NCBI GenBank assembly: GCA_963816975.1
Contig: CAWFMD010000006.1
Location: forward strand, 682,001 to 746,000
Direction: 5' to 3'
Origin: DASRIA01 sp963816975
GTDB taxonomy: Bacteria > Actinomycetota > Thermoleophilia > Solirubrobacterales > JBBDJG01
DNA: 64,000 nucleotides
The position numbers and the translations under genes were made by a program. Positions 39,713 through 49,707 of this stretch are shown one piece after another (positions within the stretch are counted from its first letter, which is position 1; every line of letters starts with the position of its first letter). A model generated the notes under the pieces. It worked only from the letters and a program-made list of their open reading frames with translations. It was not told where the DNA came from and ran no database searches.

Positions 39713-41485
39713 CTATTCGACGCGGAACTCGACGATCGGCGACCGCGCCGACAGGTTGCGCGCGTCGGTCTGCACCGACAGGCGCAGGCGATAGGGGGCG
39801 GGCCGCACGAGTCGCAGGTTCGCGATCAGCCTGCCGCGACGCAGCCTCACGCGGCGGCGTGAGACACGCACGAGCCGCCCGTTGTCTGCGTGGCGTTTGA
39901 GCGTCAGGATCGCCGTGCCCTTGCGCGGGCGCACCCGGCCGGTCACGCGCACCTGCTTGCCCGCGACCGCGGCCGCGGCGGTGACCACCGGTCTCACCCC
40001 CACCCGCAGGCTCGTGGAGCTCGAGGGCAGCAGTCCCGGCTCTCCTGCGAAGCGAGCGCGCAGCCGACGGGTGAGCGCCAGCCGAATCCGCGTCTCGGCC
40101 TGTCCGGCCGCGTCCGTTTTGAGCGAGTGGTTCGTCCTCCAGCCGAGCCGCCCCAGCACCTGCACGTCCACGCGCCGGCCGGCGAGCGGCGACACCGGGG
40201 TCCCGGGCGGCACGCCGCCCGCGCCCAGCGACACGCGCAACGCCGCCTTCGACCCGTACGTGATGTTGCGGCGCACGCGCGACGCGAGAGTCCGGGTCGA
40301 GGCGCGTGGCGGCCCGGGGTCGACCATCGCCCGCAGCTGCGCCAGCTGGGCGTAGAGGCCGTTTCCGGGACAGGCGGTGGCGTTCCCGTTGCGGTGTCCA
40401 GAGATGCGCTCGAACAACGGCCGCGTTCCAGCCGGAAAGCGGTTGGTCGCGCCTCCCTGCGAGACGACCTCGGTCTTGCCGGTGGGCGGCACGCCATGGA
40501 CCGCGAGCTTCCAGCTCAGCAGCCGCGCGATCGCGTTCAGGCCGGCCGGCGTCTGGCCGCTGTTGCTGAAGGTCCCGAGGCTCGCGATGCCCGTCGAGCT
40601 GGAGTTGTAACCCTGTGCCTGCGCGCCGATCACGGCGTCACCGATGCCACCTGCGCGGCCCTCGAAGATCGTGCCGTAACGGTCGACGAGGAAGTTGTAG
40701 CCGATGTCGTTCCACCCGTTTCCGTTGCGGTGATAGCGGCAGATTCCGAGCACCATCGCGGCCGAGTCCTCGGGCCGGTACTCGTTCGCGCTGACCGTGT
40801 GGTGGATGAAGGCCATCTTCACCTGGCCGTAGGCCGGGTCCGCACGCGGCGGGCACTTGTCACCCGCCCACTGCTCCCGCGCAACGATCGGCGGCTGGGC
40901 CGTGTCGGCCTGCGCGGCGTCGGAGCCGAGCACTCCGCGCACCGCGCCCACGGCGGCGGTCACGACCCCGTGCAGACCGGTGCGCAGCCGCGCGCCCGGT
41001 GTGGCCGTGCCGGTCGTGTTCACGAAGCGCAGGCGCAGGTCACGGACACCGCGCGCGGCGGACAGGGCGAGTTGCACCTCGTCGGCCTCGCCCGCCCACA
41101 GCGGATCGGACCCCCGCGCAGCGCGGCGCTGCTCGCGCGTGCCGCGATCGGGCCCGTGGTCGGGATCGGTCCCGACCGCGACCCAGCGGCTCCAGTCGCT
41201 GCCGCCGCGCCGCACGCGGAGGCGCAGCGCGGAGATGTGCCCGCCGCGCCAGCGCAGGCCGACGAGGTTGAATCGCCTGCCGGGCCGCACCACGCGCGAG
41301 AGTCGCCGCCGCGCGGCATGAGCCGCGCGCGACCCGCCGGTCGCGGCCGGCGCGGCCACCGGGGTCTCGAACTCCACCGGCGCCGGCACGTATCGCTCCC
41401 CCGAAAGCGCGGGCGTCGCCGCCCACGTCGCGGTGGCCAGCACCATCGCCAGCACAGCCAGGCCTGTGGCTCCTCTGCGCGTCAT
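39713..41485 (-). CDS. Secreted PGRP-type N-acetylmuramoyl-L-alanine amidase
   Basis: A 590-aa exported zinc amidase that cuts between MurNAc and the stem peptide. A signal peptide (residues 1-29, ending near ATPALSG) is followed by a 170-residue unassigned region, the PGRP domain (about 205-370) and a C-terminal region of Ig-like or sugar-binding repeats. In the PGRP domain FIHHTVSANEY gives the first His ligand, DIGYNFLVDRYGTIFEGR is the conserved core, and SGHRNGNATACPG gives the second His and Cys ligands. It is convergent with the glycan operon (7 bp) and may remodel the wall where the glycan is attached. Confidence 0.9.
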   Translation of the reverse strand: MTRRGATGLAVLAMVLATATWAATPALSGERYVPAPVEFETPVAAPAATGGSRAAHAARRRLSRVVRPGRRFNLVGLRWRGGHISALRLRVRRGGSDWSRWVAVGTDPDHGPDRGTREQRRAARGSDPLWAGEADEVQLALSAARGVRDLRLRFVNTTGTATPGARLRTGLHGVVTAAVGAVRGVLGSDAAQADTAQPPIVAREQWAGDKCPPRADPAYGQVKMAFIHHTVSANEYRPEDSAAMVLGICRYHRNGNGWNDIGYNFLVDRYGTIFEGRAGGIGDAVIGAQAQGYNSSSTGIASLGTFSNSGQTPAGLNAIARLLSWKLAVHGVPPTGKTEVVSQGGATNRFPAGTRPLFERISGHRNGNATACPGNGLYAQLAQLRAMVDPGPPRASTRTLASRVRRNITYGSKAALRVSLGAGGVPPGTPVSPLAGRRVDVQVLGRLGWRTNHSLKTDAAGQAETRIRLALTRRLRARFAGEPGLLPSSSTSLRVGVRPVVTAAAAVAGKQVRVTGRVRPRKGTAILTLKRHADNGRLVRVSRRRVRLRRGRLIANLRLVRPAPYRLRLSVQTDARNLSARSPIVEFRVE

Positions 41486-41555
41486 CCCCTGTGGGTGACG
41501 AACACCAGCGCCGCCGACGGGTTGCGCTCGCCCGCGGCCGCGGGAGCGGCGATGG

Positions 41556-42263
41556 CTAGGGCGCCTGCTCCGGGCCCTGGTCGCGATACCGGTCGCGGAA
41601 CGCGCGCAGCGCGTCGAAGCTGCCGTCCGTGACCTTGTCGCAGCCCATCAGGTGCCCCCAGGCGGTAGCCGCGAGTTGATAGGGCATCCGGCGGTTCGGC
41701 ATCAGGACCATGTGGTACGGGTCCTCGTTGAACAGCCCACCGACTTGGTCGATCCGGCGCTGCGCGAGCGCCGGGTCGTACTGGATCTCGATCCGCCCAT
41801 GCTCCAGCGTGTGCACGAAGTGCATCGTGTCGCGCGCGCTGAACGCCGCGTCATAGACGCCGTCGCCCGCCGGCTGGGGATCGTGGCTGCCGGACGTGGG
41901 CGGGTTCGTCTTGTACTTGACGGTCTTGTCCGTGACGTGGGTGCGGCCCTCGATCACCGGGTTGCTGAGCCGGCACCCGGCCGCCTTCGCGGCGCGAAAC
42001 AGGTCGGTCTCCTGCTGCGGCGGCGGGTCGACACCGCCGCTGAAGGTCTGGCCACCGGAGGGAACGCCCCCGCTGGAGCCGCTGGCTCCGTCCCCGCCGC
42101 CGGCGACGACGGCCACCGCGACTGCCGCGATCGCGGCAGCGCCCAGCGCGCCGCCCACGACGATCGAGTACATGCGCCTGCGACGCGCCTGCTCGCGCTC
42201 CTGCGCCTCGCGCGCAAGGCGCTCGGCGCGGCGCGCCTCCTTCTGTTCTGCGCGGCTGGACAT
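41556..42263 (-). CDS. DUF3105 family membrane-anchored protein
   Basis: A 235-aa protein: a charged N-terminus (EQKEARRAERLAREAQ, probable coiled coil), one membrane span (about 35-58), a Gly/Ser linker and an outer DUF3105 domain. The domain shows YKTNPPTSGSHDPQPAGDGVY, HTLEHGRIEIQYDP and a late MGCDK; a conserved Cys and His set suggests metal or redox chemistry, but no function is known for the family. ATG 42263 is chosen because the -10 element is 8 nt upstream; an in-frame ATG at 42275 would lie inside that element. Confidence 0.8.
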   Translation of the reverse strand: MSSRAEQKEARRAERLAREAQEREQARRRRMYSIVVGGALGAAAIAAVAVAVVAGGGDGASGSSGGVPSGGQTFSGGVDPPPQQETDLFRAAKAAGCRLSNPVIEGRTHVTDKTVKYKTNPPTSGSHDPQPAGDGVYDAAFSARDTMHFVHTLEHGRIEIQYDPALAQRRIDQVGGLFNEDPYHMVLMPNRRMPYQLAATAWGHLMGCDKVTDGSFDALRAFRDRYRDQGPEQAP

Positions 42264-42271
42264 CGACCCAG

Positions 42272-42277
42272 ACATTA
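42272..42277 (-). promoter_or_regulatory. Candidate -10 element for the DUF3105 gene
   Basis: On the minus strand GATAATGT contains TAATGT, 8 nt before ATG 42263. It shares a 73-bp gap with an opposing promoter of the amine oxidase gene. Confidence 0.45.
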
Positions 42278-42324
42278 TCCACGCGGGCATGGAATCCTGC
42301 GCAGTTCGCGCTGCGCCGGGGAGA

Positions 42325-42330
42325 TAGGGT
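42325..42330 (+). promoter_or_regulatory. Candidate -10 element for the amine oxidase gene
   Basis: TAGGGT ends 6 nt before the GTG at 42337 and no ribosome binding site is present. Confidence 0.45.
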
Positions 42331-42336
42331 TCTGAC

Positions 42337-43725
42337 GTGGCGGTCACCGGGCCAGGCTCCATCGACGTTGACGTGGCGATCGTCGGTGCGGGCATGGCGG
42401 GCCTGTCCGCCGGGCTCGAGCTGCAGCGCGCCGGCCGCTCGTTCGTGGTGCTCGAGGCCCGGGACCGGGCCGGGGGCCGGCTCGAGTCACGCCAGATCGC
42501 GGACGGCGTCTGGATCGACGTGGGCGGCCAGTGGGTCGGCCCCACGCAGGACCGCCTGTACGCGCTCGCGCGTGCTCACGACGCAACCACCTTCCCTACG
42601 TGGATCGAGGGCGACAACGTGGTCGAGCTGAGCGGGCGCCTGACGCGCTACCGGGGCACGATCCCGAAGTTGCGGCCGCACGTGGTGGCAGACGTCGGCC
42701 AGGCGATGGCGCGCCTCGACCGGATGGCCCGGACGGTGCCGCTCGATGCGCCGTGGACCGCGCCCAAGGCCCGGCAGTGGGACAGCCAGACGGTGTGGTC
42801 CTGGATGCGCCGCAACATGGCGACCCCGACCGGCCGCGAGATGATGGAGATCGCCGTGAAGGCGGTGTGGGCCGCGATGCCGGCGGACGTGTCACTCCTC
42901 CACCTGCTCTTCTACATCGCATCGGCGGGGGGCTTCGACCTGCTGCTCGACACGGATGGCGGCGCGCAGCAGGACCGCTTCGTCGAGGGCGCGGGCACGC
43001 TCGCCCAGCGCGTCGCCGACAGCCTCGGGGAGCAGGTGCGCTACGGCGCTCCCGTGCGCCGGATCGAGTGGGGCGCCGACGGCGTCGGGCTGACGGCCGG
43101 CGGAGCCGCCGTACGGGCCGCGCGCGCGATCGTGGCCGTGCCCGCAACGCTCGCCGGTCGCATTGCGTACGACCCGCCGCTGCCGGGGTACCGGGACCAG
43201 CTCACGCAGCGCGTTCCGATGGGCGCCGTGATCAAGTGCTTCGCGATCTACGACGAGCCCTTCTGGCGGTCGGAGGGCCTCAGCGGCAGCACCGTGAGCG
43301 GCAGCGGTCCGCTCACGCTGACGGTCGACAACTCCCCGCTCACGGGCTCACCGGGCATCCTGGTCGGCTTCCTCGAGGGCGACCACGCGCGATCCTTCGG
43401 CCGCGTCCCCGCGGATCAGCGCCGCGCCGCGGTGCTCGCCAACCTGGTTGCGCTGCTGGGACCGCGCGCGGGCCGTCCCGCCGAGTTCATCGAGAAGAGC
43501 TGGGCCGAGGAGGAGTGGAGCCGCGGCTGCTACGAGGGCTACACCCCGCCGGGGGTGCTGACCGCGTTCGGGCCGGCCCTGCGCGAGCCGATCGGGCCGA
43601 TCCACTGGGCGGGTACGGAAACGGCTACGAAGTGGAACGGCTACATCGACGGCGCGCTGCAGTCGGGCGAGCGGGCCGCGCGCGAGGTCCTGAGCGCAGC
43701 GCCCGCGCCGGCCGCGGTGCGCTAG
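42337..43725 (+). CDS. Flavin monoamine oxidase family protein
   Basis: A 462-aa FAD-dependent amine oxidase. FAD binding is shown by VAIVGAGMAGLSAGLEL, VLEARDRAGGRLESR, and the C-terminal IHWAGTETATKWNGYIDGALQSGERAA. The segment VDVGGQWVGPTQDRLYALA and the Trp-rich substrate channel are typical of putrescine and monoamine oxidases. The physiological amine is unknown. The stop abuts the stop of the opposite hydrolase gene within CTAGCTAG, so the two genes meet without any spacer. GTG start from the -10 at leaderless distance. Confidence 0.9.
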   Translation: MAVTGPGSIDVDVAIVGAGMAGLSAGLELQRAGRSFVVLEARDRAGGRLESRQIADGVWIDVGGQWVGPTQDRLYALARAHDATTFPTWIEGDNVVELSGRLTRYRGTIPKLRPHVVADVGQAMARLDRMARTVPLDAPWTAPKARQWDSQTVWSWMRRNMATPTGREMMEIAVKAVWAAMPADVSLLHLLFYIASAGGFDLLLDTDGGAQQDRFVEGAGTLAQRVADSLGEQVRYGAPVRRIEWGADGVGLTAGGAAVRAARAIVAVPATLAGRIAYDPPLPGYRDQLTQRVPMGAVIKCFAIYDEPFWRSEGLSGSTVSGSGPLTLTVDNSPLTGSPGILVGFLEGDHARSFGRVPADQRRAAVLANLVALLGPRAGRPAEFIEKSWAEEEWSRGCYEGYTPPGVLTAFGPALREPIGPIHWAGTETATKWNGYIDGALQSGERAAREVLSAAPAPAAVR

Positions 43726-44562
43726 CTAGCCGGCCGCGCGGCGGCGGCGCTGCGTGGCGCGCGGGCGCGGCTTCCAGCACTCGTCGAGGAACGCTGCGAT
43801 CTCGCCGGTCAGGCGGCGCGGCCGCAGGCGCAGCTCGTACAGCGAGTTGGCCTCCAGCAGCCGGCCGTTGGGCAGCTCCTCGGCCAGCATCTTGGCGTCG
43901 GAGAAGGGGTGGATGTAGTCGCGCGGGTGGCCCAGCACGATCGCGGGCGCCTCGAATGTCTTGCGCTCCTCCCGCGGTGGCGCGGTGCGGCCGAAGAAGA
44001 TGCCCTGGAGAATTGCTGCGGACGGGCCCGGCTCGCGGCTCACCCAGTCCAGGAAGACGTCGGGGTAGTGGCCGAACACGCGCGGCACGCGCCGCATCAT
44101 CGAGGCCAGCGGCCCGGTCACCGGCGCGCCGAAGGTGAGCGAGATCAACAGCGGGGTGAATGCGATCGCGCACGCCAGCAGCGCGTTGTCGAGCACCGGC
44201 ATCTCGATCAACATGCCGCGCACGCGCGCCGGCGCCAAAGAGATCGTCTCGAGCGCGGTGTTGGCACCCAGCGAGGTGCCGCCGATCACCGCCTCGTCCA
44301 GCTCCAGGTGATCGAGCAGAGCCACCACCTCGCGGCCGAAGACGGGGATCGAGTAGCGCCACATGTCGCGCGGCTTGTCCGATTCGCCGTGCCCCAGCAG
44401 GTCGAGCGTGATGACGCGGTTGCCGCGGTGCGCCAGGTCGCGCGCGAGCGGCTCGTGCATGCGGCTGGGCAGCAGCAGGCCCGGCAACAGCACGACGTTG
44501 CGCTGGCCCTCTCCGTGGACCTCGTAGGCGAGGCGCTGGCCGGCGTGGACGAAGGTGGGCAT
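43726..44562 (-). CDS. Alpha/beta hydrolase
   Basis: A 278-aa alpha/beta hydrolase. The oxyanion region is VVLLPGLLLPSRMHEPLA, the helix after strand 4 is LDLLGHGESDKP and the nucleophile elbow reads GGTSLGAN, with Ser as the predicted nucleophile. The acid and base are less clear; HPRDYIHPFSDAKML holds the likely His. The substrate is unknown. The start ATG (44562) follows a -10-like TAGACT by 11 nt, giving a leader of only a few bases; an ATG at 44607 would add 15 residues that resemble leader sequence rather than protein. Confidence 0.82.
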   Translation of the reverse strand: MPTFVHAGQRLAYEVHGEGQRNVVLLPGLLLPSRMHEPLARDLAHRGNRVITLDLLGHGESDKPRDMWRYSIPVFGREVVALLDHLELDEAVIGGTSLGANTALETISLAPARVRGMLIEMPVLDNALLACAIAFTPLLISLTFGAPVTGPLASMMRRVPRVFGHYPDVFLDWVSREPGPSAAILQGIFFGRTAPPREERKTFEAPAIVLGHPRDYIHPFSDAKMLAEELPNGRLLEANSLYELRLRPRRLTGEIAAFLDECWKPRPRATQRRRRAAG

Positions 44563-44696
44563 GAAGGGGAGGAAGTCTAGCCGTGGGGGGAGGCCGAACC
44601 GGGGCACAACCGCCCAACCTGGGACCTCTTTAGAGCGTTCATCGACCAGATGGGGCTAGTCCTTCAACATCCCGGCGCGCGGCCGATGATCACCTC

Positions 44697-46136
44697 ATGG
44701 AGGCCATCGGATCGACGGGCCCGCCCGGCGGGCGGAGTGCTGCGCCACGGTCGCCGGCGGCACCGTCCGCGCGGCGCTTGCGCCTCGCTCCCGACGAGCG
44801 CCTGGTCGGGCGCGTGCGAGGCGGCAGCCACGAGGCGTTCGCTGTCCTATGGGAGCGCTATCAGCTGCCGCTGCTCTCCTATTGCCGGCATCTGCTCGGG
44901 TCCCACCACGAGGCGGAGGAGGCCGTGCAGCAGGCGTTCGCGAACGCCTATCGAGCGATGGCGCGAGCCGAGCGGCGCGAGCTGCGCGTGCGCCCGTGGC
45001 TTTACCGGATCGCCCGCAACCAGTGCTTCAGCCTGCTGCGCTCACGCAAGCCCGCTGACCTGCTGCGTGAGGAAGAGCCCTCGCTGGTCGGTCTGTCCGA
45101 CGAGCTCGCCGACCGCGCCGAGCTGCGCGCGACGCTGCGGGATCTGGCCGGCCTGCCCACGGACCAGCGTGAGGCGCTGGTGCTTGCCGAGCTCCACGAC
45201 AACTCGCATGCGCAGGTGGCCGAGATCCTGGGCTGCGAGCCCAACAAGGTGAAGGCCCTCGTGTTTCAGGCGCGTGCGTCCCTGATCAAGAGCCGCACGG
45301 CCCGGGAGCTGCCATGCGACGAGGTGCAGGCGCAGCTGAGCGTGATGCGCGGCGGGTCTCTGCGCCGCGCGGTGCTGCGCCGTCACCTGGCCCACTGCGA
45401 GGCGTGCGCGCTGTTTGCCGCCGAGGTGAAGCGCCAGCGCGCGGCCCTCGCGGTCGTGCTCCCGGTGGTCCCGACCGGTGCGCTGAAGCTGGGCGCCGCG
45501 ACCGCGTTTGCAGCTACGGCCACGACCACCGCCACGACCGCGTCGAGCGCGACGGGCGCCGGCATCGCCGCGAAGCTGGGCGTCTCCGGATCGCTGCTGA
45601 AGAGCGCCGCCGCCACGCTCGCCGTCACGACCGCCGCCGCCGGGGGCGTGGCCACCTCCGCCCAGGTGGCCAAGGACGTGACGCACGACGCGCGCGCCCC
45701 GATCACGCAACCTGCCGCGGCGCCGTCATCGGCGGCCCCGCCGGCGACTGCGCCCGCTGCGGCCCCGCGGGCCGCAGCCGATCTCCTCGGCACCGGCCAG
45801 GCCCCGACCGCGCGCCGCCCCGGCCGGGCGGGCGAGGAGTTGCCCGCGGACCGGCGGCCCGGCCCCGGAAAGTCCCGCCCACGGCTCGGATCGAGGCAGC
45901 CCGCCGCGCGCGCGCCTGAACGCCCGCACCGGGGCAAGCGCCCCGCCGAGGGCAAGCGCCCGCCACGCCCCGTGTCCACGCGCGAGCCCGGCGCCGGGCC
46001 CGTCCGCGAGCGCCCCCGGCCGCGACCGGGGGCGAAGCCACGGCCGCTGCGGCCCACGCCGCCCGCCAAGCAACGCCCGGCTCGGCCCGCGGAACCGCCC
46101 GCGCCCGCCCGCGACGGCACGGCCGCCGTTCCTTAG
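44697..46136 (+). CDS. ECF-type sigma factor fused to anti-sigma-like zinc finger and membrane region
   Basis: A 479-aa fusion. Residues 35-200 are an ECF sigma factor: region 2 with YCRHLLGSHHEAEEAVQQAF and RPWLYRIARNQCFSLLR, region 4 with LAGLPTDQREALVLAELHDNSHAQVAEILG. Then a zinc-finger anti-sigma-like motif, LRRHLAHCEACALF (HxxxCxxC), Ala/Thr-rich hydrophobic stretches (about 260-330) that could span the membrane, and a 150-residue Pro/Arg-rich tail. Sigma factor and inhibitor are therefore on one chain. No separate anti-sigma gene is adjacent. Target promoters are unknown. The Pro-rich tail may be extracytoplasmic if the spans are real. Confidence 0.85.
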   Translation: MEAIGSTGPPGGRSAAPRSPAAPSARRLRLAPDERLVGRVRGGSHEAFAVLWERYQLPLLSYCRHLLGSHHEAEEAVQQAFANAYRAMARAERRELRVRPWLYRIARNQCFSLLRSRKPADLLREEEPSLVGLSDELADRAELRATLRDLAGLPTDQREALVLAELHDNSHAQVAEILGCEPNKVKALVFQARASLIKSRTARELPCDEVQAQLSVMRGGSLRRAVLRRHLAHCEACALFAAEVKRQRAALAVVLPVVPTGALKLGAATAFAATATTTATTASSATGAGIAAKLGVSGSLLKSAAATLAVTTAAAGGVATSAQVAKDVTHDARAPITQPAAAPSSAAPPATAPAAAPRAAADLLGTGQAPTARRPGRAGEELPADRRPGPGKSRPRLGSRQPAARAPERPHRGKRPAEGKRPPRPVSTREPGAGPVRERPRPRPGAKPRPLRPTPPAKQRPARPAEPPAPARDGTAAVP

Positions 46137-46224
46137 CGAAGCGCAGGCCGCAGCCCGCTTCGGCTAGAGTCCAGCGCCCTGAGAGGCGCCCATCACCTCG
46201 CACCGGCGCTTTCTTTCCCTGCAC

Positions 46225-47355
46225 GTGAAGGTAGGCGTACCGAAAGAAACGAAGCCGGGTGAGCGCCGCGTGGCGCTGGTTCCCGATTCCGTGAAGAAGC
46301 TCGCCGACGCGGGCTTCGATGTCGTGGTCGAGCGCGGAGCCGGCACGGAGGCGAACGTCACGGACGCCGAATACGAGCAGGCCGGCGCGACCCTCGGCGA
46401 CGTGACCGCCGTGCGCGCAGCCGACGCGATCGTCAGGGTGGCGGCGCCCGGCCCCGACGAGACGCCGGGCCAGGGGAAAGTCCTGATCGGCTTCCTGTCG
46501 CCGCTGAACAGCCCTGACCTGGTGCGCAGACTGGCGGATGCGCGAGTCACGAGCTTCGCGATGGAGGCGATCCCGCGCACGACGCGCGCGCAGGCGATGG
46601 ACGCGCTGTCCTCGCAGGCGGTGGTCGCCGGGTACCGGGCGACGCTGGCCGGCGCGCGGTCGCTCGGAAAATTCCTGCCGATGCTGATCACCGCCGCCGG
46701 CACCGCCAAGCCGGCCCGCGTGCTGGTGCTCGGCGCGGGCGTGGCCGGCCTCCAGGCGATCGCCACCGCGAAGCGGCTCGGCGCGGTCGTCGAGGCGTAC
46801 GACGTGCGGCCCGCGGTCAAGGAAGAGGTGGAGAGCTTGGGCGCCAAGTTCGTGCAGATCGAGGTTCAGCAGGAAGGCGAGGGGTCAGGCTCGGGGGAGT
46901 ACGCGAAGGAGCTTTCGGCCGACGTGCAACGCCGCCAGCAGGAACTGCTCGCGGACCGCGTGGCCGCGGCGGACATCCTGATAACCACGGCCGCCGTGCC
47001 CGGCCGGCCGGCGCCGAAGCTGGTCAGCGCCGAGATGGTGCGCGCGATGAAGCGGGGCTCCGTGATCGTCGACATGGCCGCCGAGACCGGCGGCAACGTC
47101 GAGGTGACGGAGCCGGGGCAGGTCGTCGTGAAGCAGGGGGTGACCGTCGACGGCACACTCAACCTCCCCAGCCAGATGCCTTACCACGCAAGCCTGTTGT
47201 ACGGGAACAACGTCGTGAACCTGCTCAAGCATCTCGCGCCGGAGGGCAGCCTGAACCTCGACTTCGCGGATGAGATCACGGCCGGCGCGGCTGTCACGCA
47301 TGAAGGCCGGATCGTCAGCGAGCGCGTGAAGGAACAGATGGGAGAGTCGGCGTGA
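46225..47355 (+). CDS. pntAA: NAD(P) transhydrogenase alpha subunit, N-terminal part (PntAA)
   Basis: A 376-aa NAD(H)-binding subunit of the proton-pumping transhydrogenase, which exchanges hydride between NADH and NADP+ at the cost of the proton gradient. Motifs: VPKETKPGERRVALVPDSV at the N-terminus, VLVLGAGVAGLQAIATAKRLGA for NAD binding and the mobile-loop region ending EYAKELSADVQRRQQELL. In this organism alpha is split, so the membrane piece is a separate gene, an arrangement known from Rhodospirillum-type enzymes. GTG start. A -10-like TAGAGT lies about 55 nt upstream. Confidence 0.95.
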   Translation: MKVGVPKETKPGERRVALVPDSVKKLADAGFDVVVERGAGTEANVTDAEYEQAGATLGDVTAVRAADAIVRVAAPGPDETPGQGKVLIGFLSPLNSPDLVRRLADARVTSFAMEAIPRTTRAQAMDALSSQAVVAGYRATLAGARSLGKFLPMLITAAGTAKPARVLVLGAGVAGLQAIATAKRLGAVVEAYDVRPAVKEEVESLGAKFVQIEVQQEGEGSGSGEYAKELSADVQRRQQELLADRVAAADILITTAAVPGRPAPKLVSAEMVRAMKRGSVIVDMAAETGGNVEVTEPGQVVVKQGVTVDGTLNLPSQMPYHASLLYGNNVVNLLKHLAPEGSLNLDFADEITAGAAVTHEGRIVSERVKEQMGESA

Positions 47356-47665
47356 GCGGCGATCTGATCACCGAGATCACGATCTTCGTGCTCGCCGTGT
47401 TCGTCGGCTTCGAAGTGATCTCGAAAGTGCCGACGATGCTGCACACGCCGCTGATGTCGGGCACCAACGCGATCCACGGCATCGTGCTGCTCGGCGGACT
47501 GATCGTGGTCGGGGCCGAGGGCGCGGACACCCTGGTGAAGATCGCGGGCACCGTCGCGGTCGCGTTCGGCACGATCAACGTCGTCGGTGGTTTCCTCGTG
47601 ACCGACCGGATGCTGGAGATGTTCAAGGGCCGCGGCGAGCGCAAGTCGAAGCCGAAGGACGACGG

Positions 47666-47669
<4 letters not shown>
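47352..47669 (+). CDS. pntAB: NAD(P) transhydrogenase alpha subunit, membrane part (PntAB)
   Basis: A 105-aa subunit with three membrane helices that forms part of the proton channel. LAVFVGFEVISKVPTMLHTPLMSGTNAIHGI is the family signature, followed by GTVAVAFGTINVVGGFLVTDRML. The GTG start overlaps the pntAA stop and its own stop overlaps pntB, both by 4 bases, so the three subunits are made in fixed order. Gram-negative PntA has these two parts fused. Confidence 0.94.
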
Positions 47670-49078
<1,409 letters not shown>

Positions 49079-49134
49079 CGCCCGGCCCTGCCTCGACCGG
49101 CTAGCCTTCTATCTCCCCCAATGAGAGGTAGGAC

Positions 49135-49707
49135 ATGTCCATCGCCCTGATCGTGCTGATCGTCGTGCTCGTGCTCGTGGCGCTGTACGCGGTCGTCACC
49201 TTCAACCGCATCGTGCGGCTCCGGAACCAGTCCGAGGAGGCCTTCTCCGACATCGACGTGCAGCTCAAGCGCCGCCACGACCTGATTCCCAATCTGGTGG
49301 AGACGGTGAAGGGCTACGCTGCGCACGAACGCCAGGTGTTCGAGAACGTGACCGCCGCCCGCAGCAACGCGACCGCGGCCCACGGCCCCGAGGCGCAGGC
49401 GCAGGCGGAGAACCAGTTGACCGGCGCGTTGCGCCAGTTGTTTGCGGTAGCCGAGGCTTATCCCGACCTGAAGGCGAACCAGAACTTCCTCGAGTTGCAG
49501 AACGAGCTGACCGACACCGAGGACAAGATCCAGGCGTCGCGCCGCTTCTACAACATGACGGTGCGCGACCTGAACACCAAGGTGCAGCAGTTCCCCGCGA
49601 GCATCGTCGCGGGCTTCGCGAACGCCAAGGAGCGCGAGTTCTTCGAGCTGGAGGACCCGACGGACCGTGAGGTTCCGGCGGTCTCGTTCGGCGCCGCACC
49701 GGCCTAG
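49135..49707 (+). CDS. lemA: LemA family protein
   Basis: A 190-aa protein with an N-terminal membrane span (residues 2-20) and a long four-helix cytoplasmic or outer bundle. YNRIVRLRNQ-type sequence (here FNRIVRLRNQSEEAFSDIDVQLKRRHDLIPNLV) and the conserved LNTKVQQFPASIVAGFANAKEREFFE near the C-terminus identify LemA. Its role is unclear, but it is commonly encoded next to HtpX, and here the two are contiguous. GAGAGGTAGG precedes the ATG as Shine-Dalgarno, one of the clearer ones in the window. Confidence 0.93.
   Translation: MSIALIVLIVVLVLVALYAVVTFNRIVRLRNQSEEAFSDIDVQLKRRHDLIPNLVETVKGYAAHERQVFENVTAARSNATAAHGPEAQAQAENQLTGALRQLFAVAEAYPDLKANQNFLELQNELTDTEDKIQASRRFYNMTVRDLNTKVQQFPASIVAGFANAKEREFFELEDPTDREVPAVSFGAAPA

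Noticed and set aside
42275..42283. DnaA-box-like TTATCCACG
   Set aside because: A single copy, one mismatch, in a promoter gap far from dnaN; no cluster, so not an origin.
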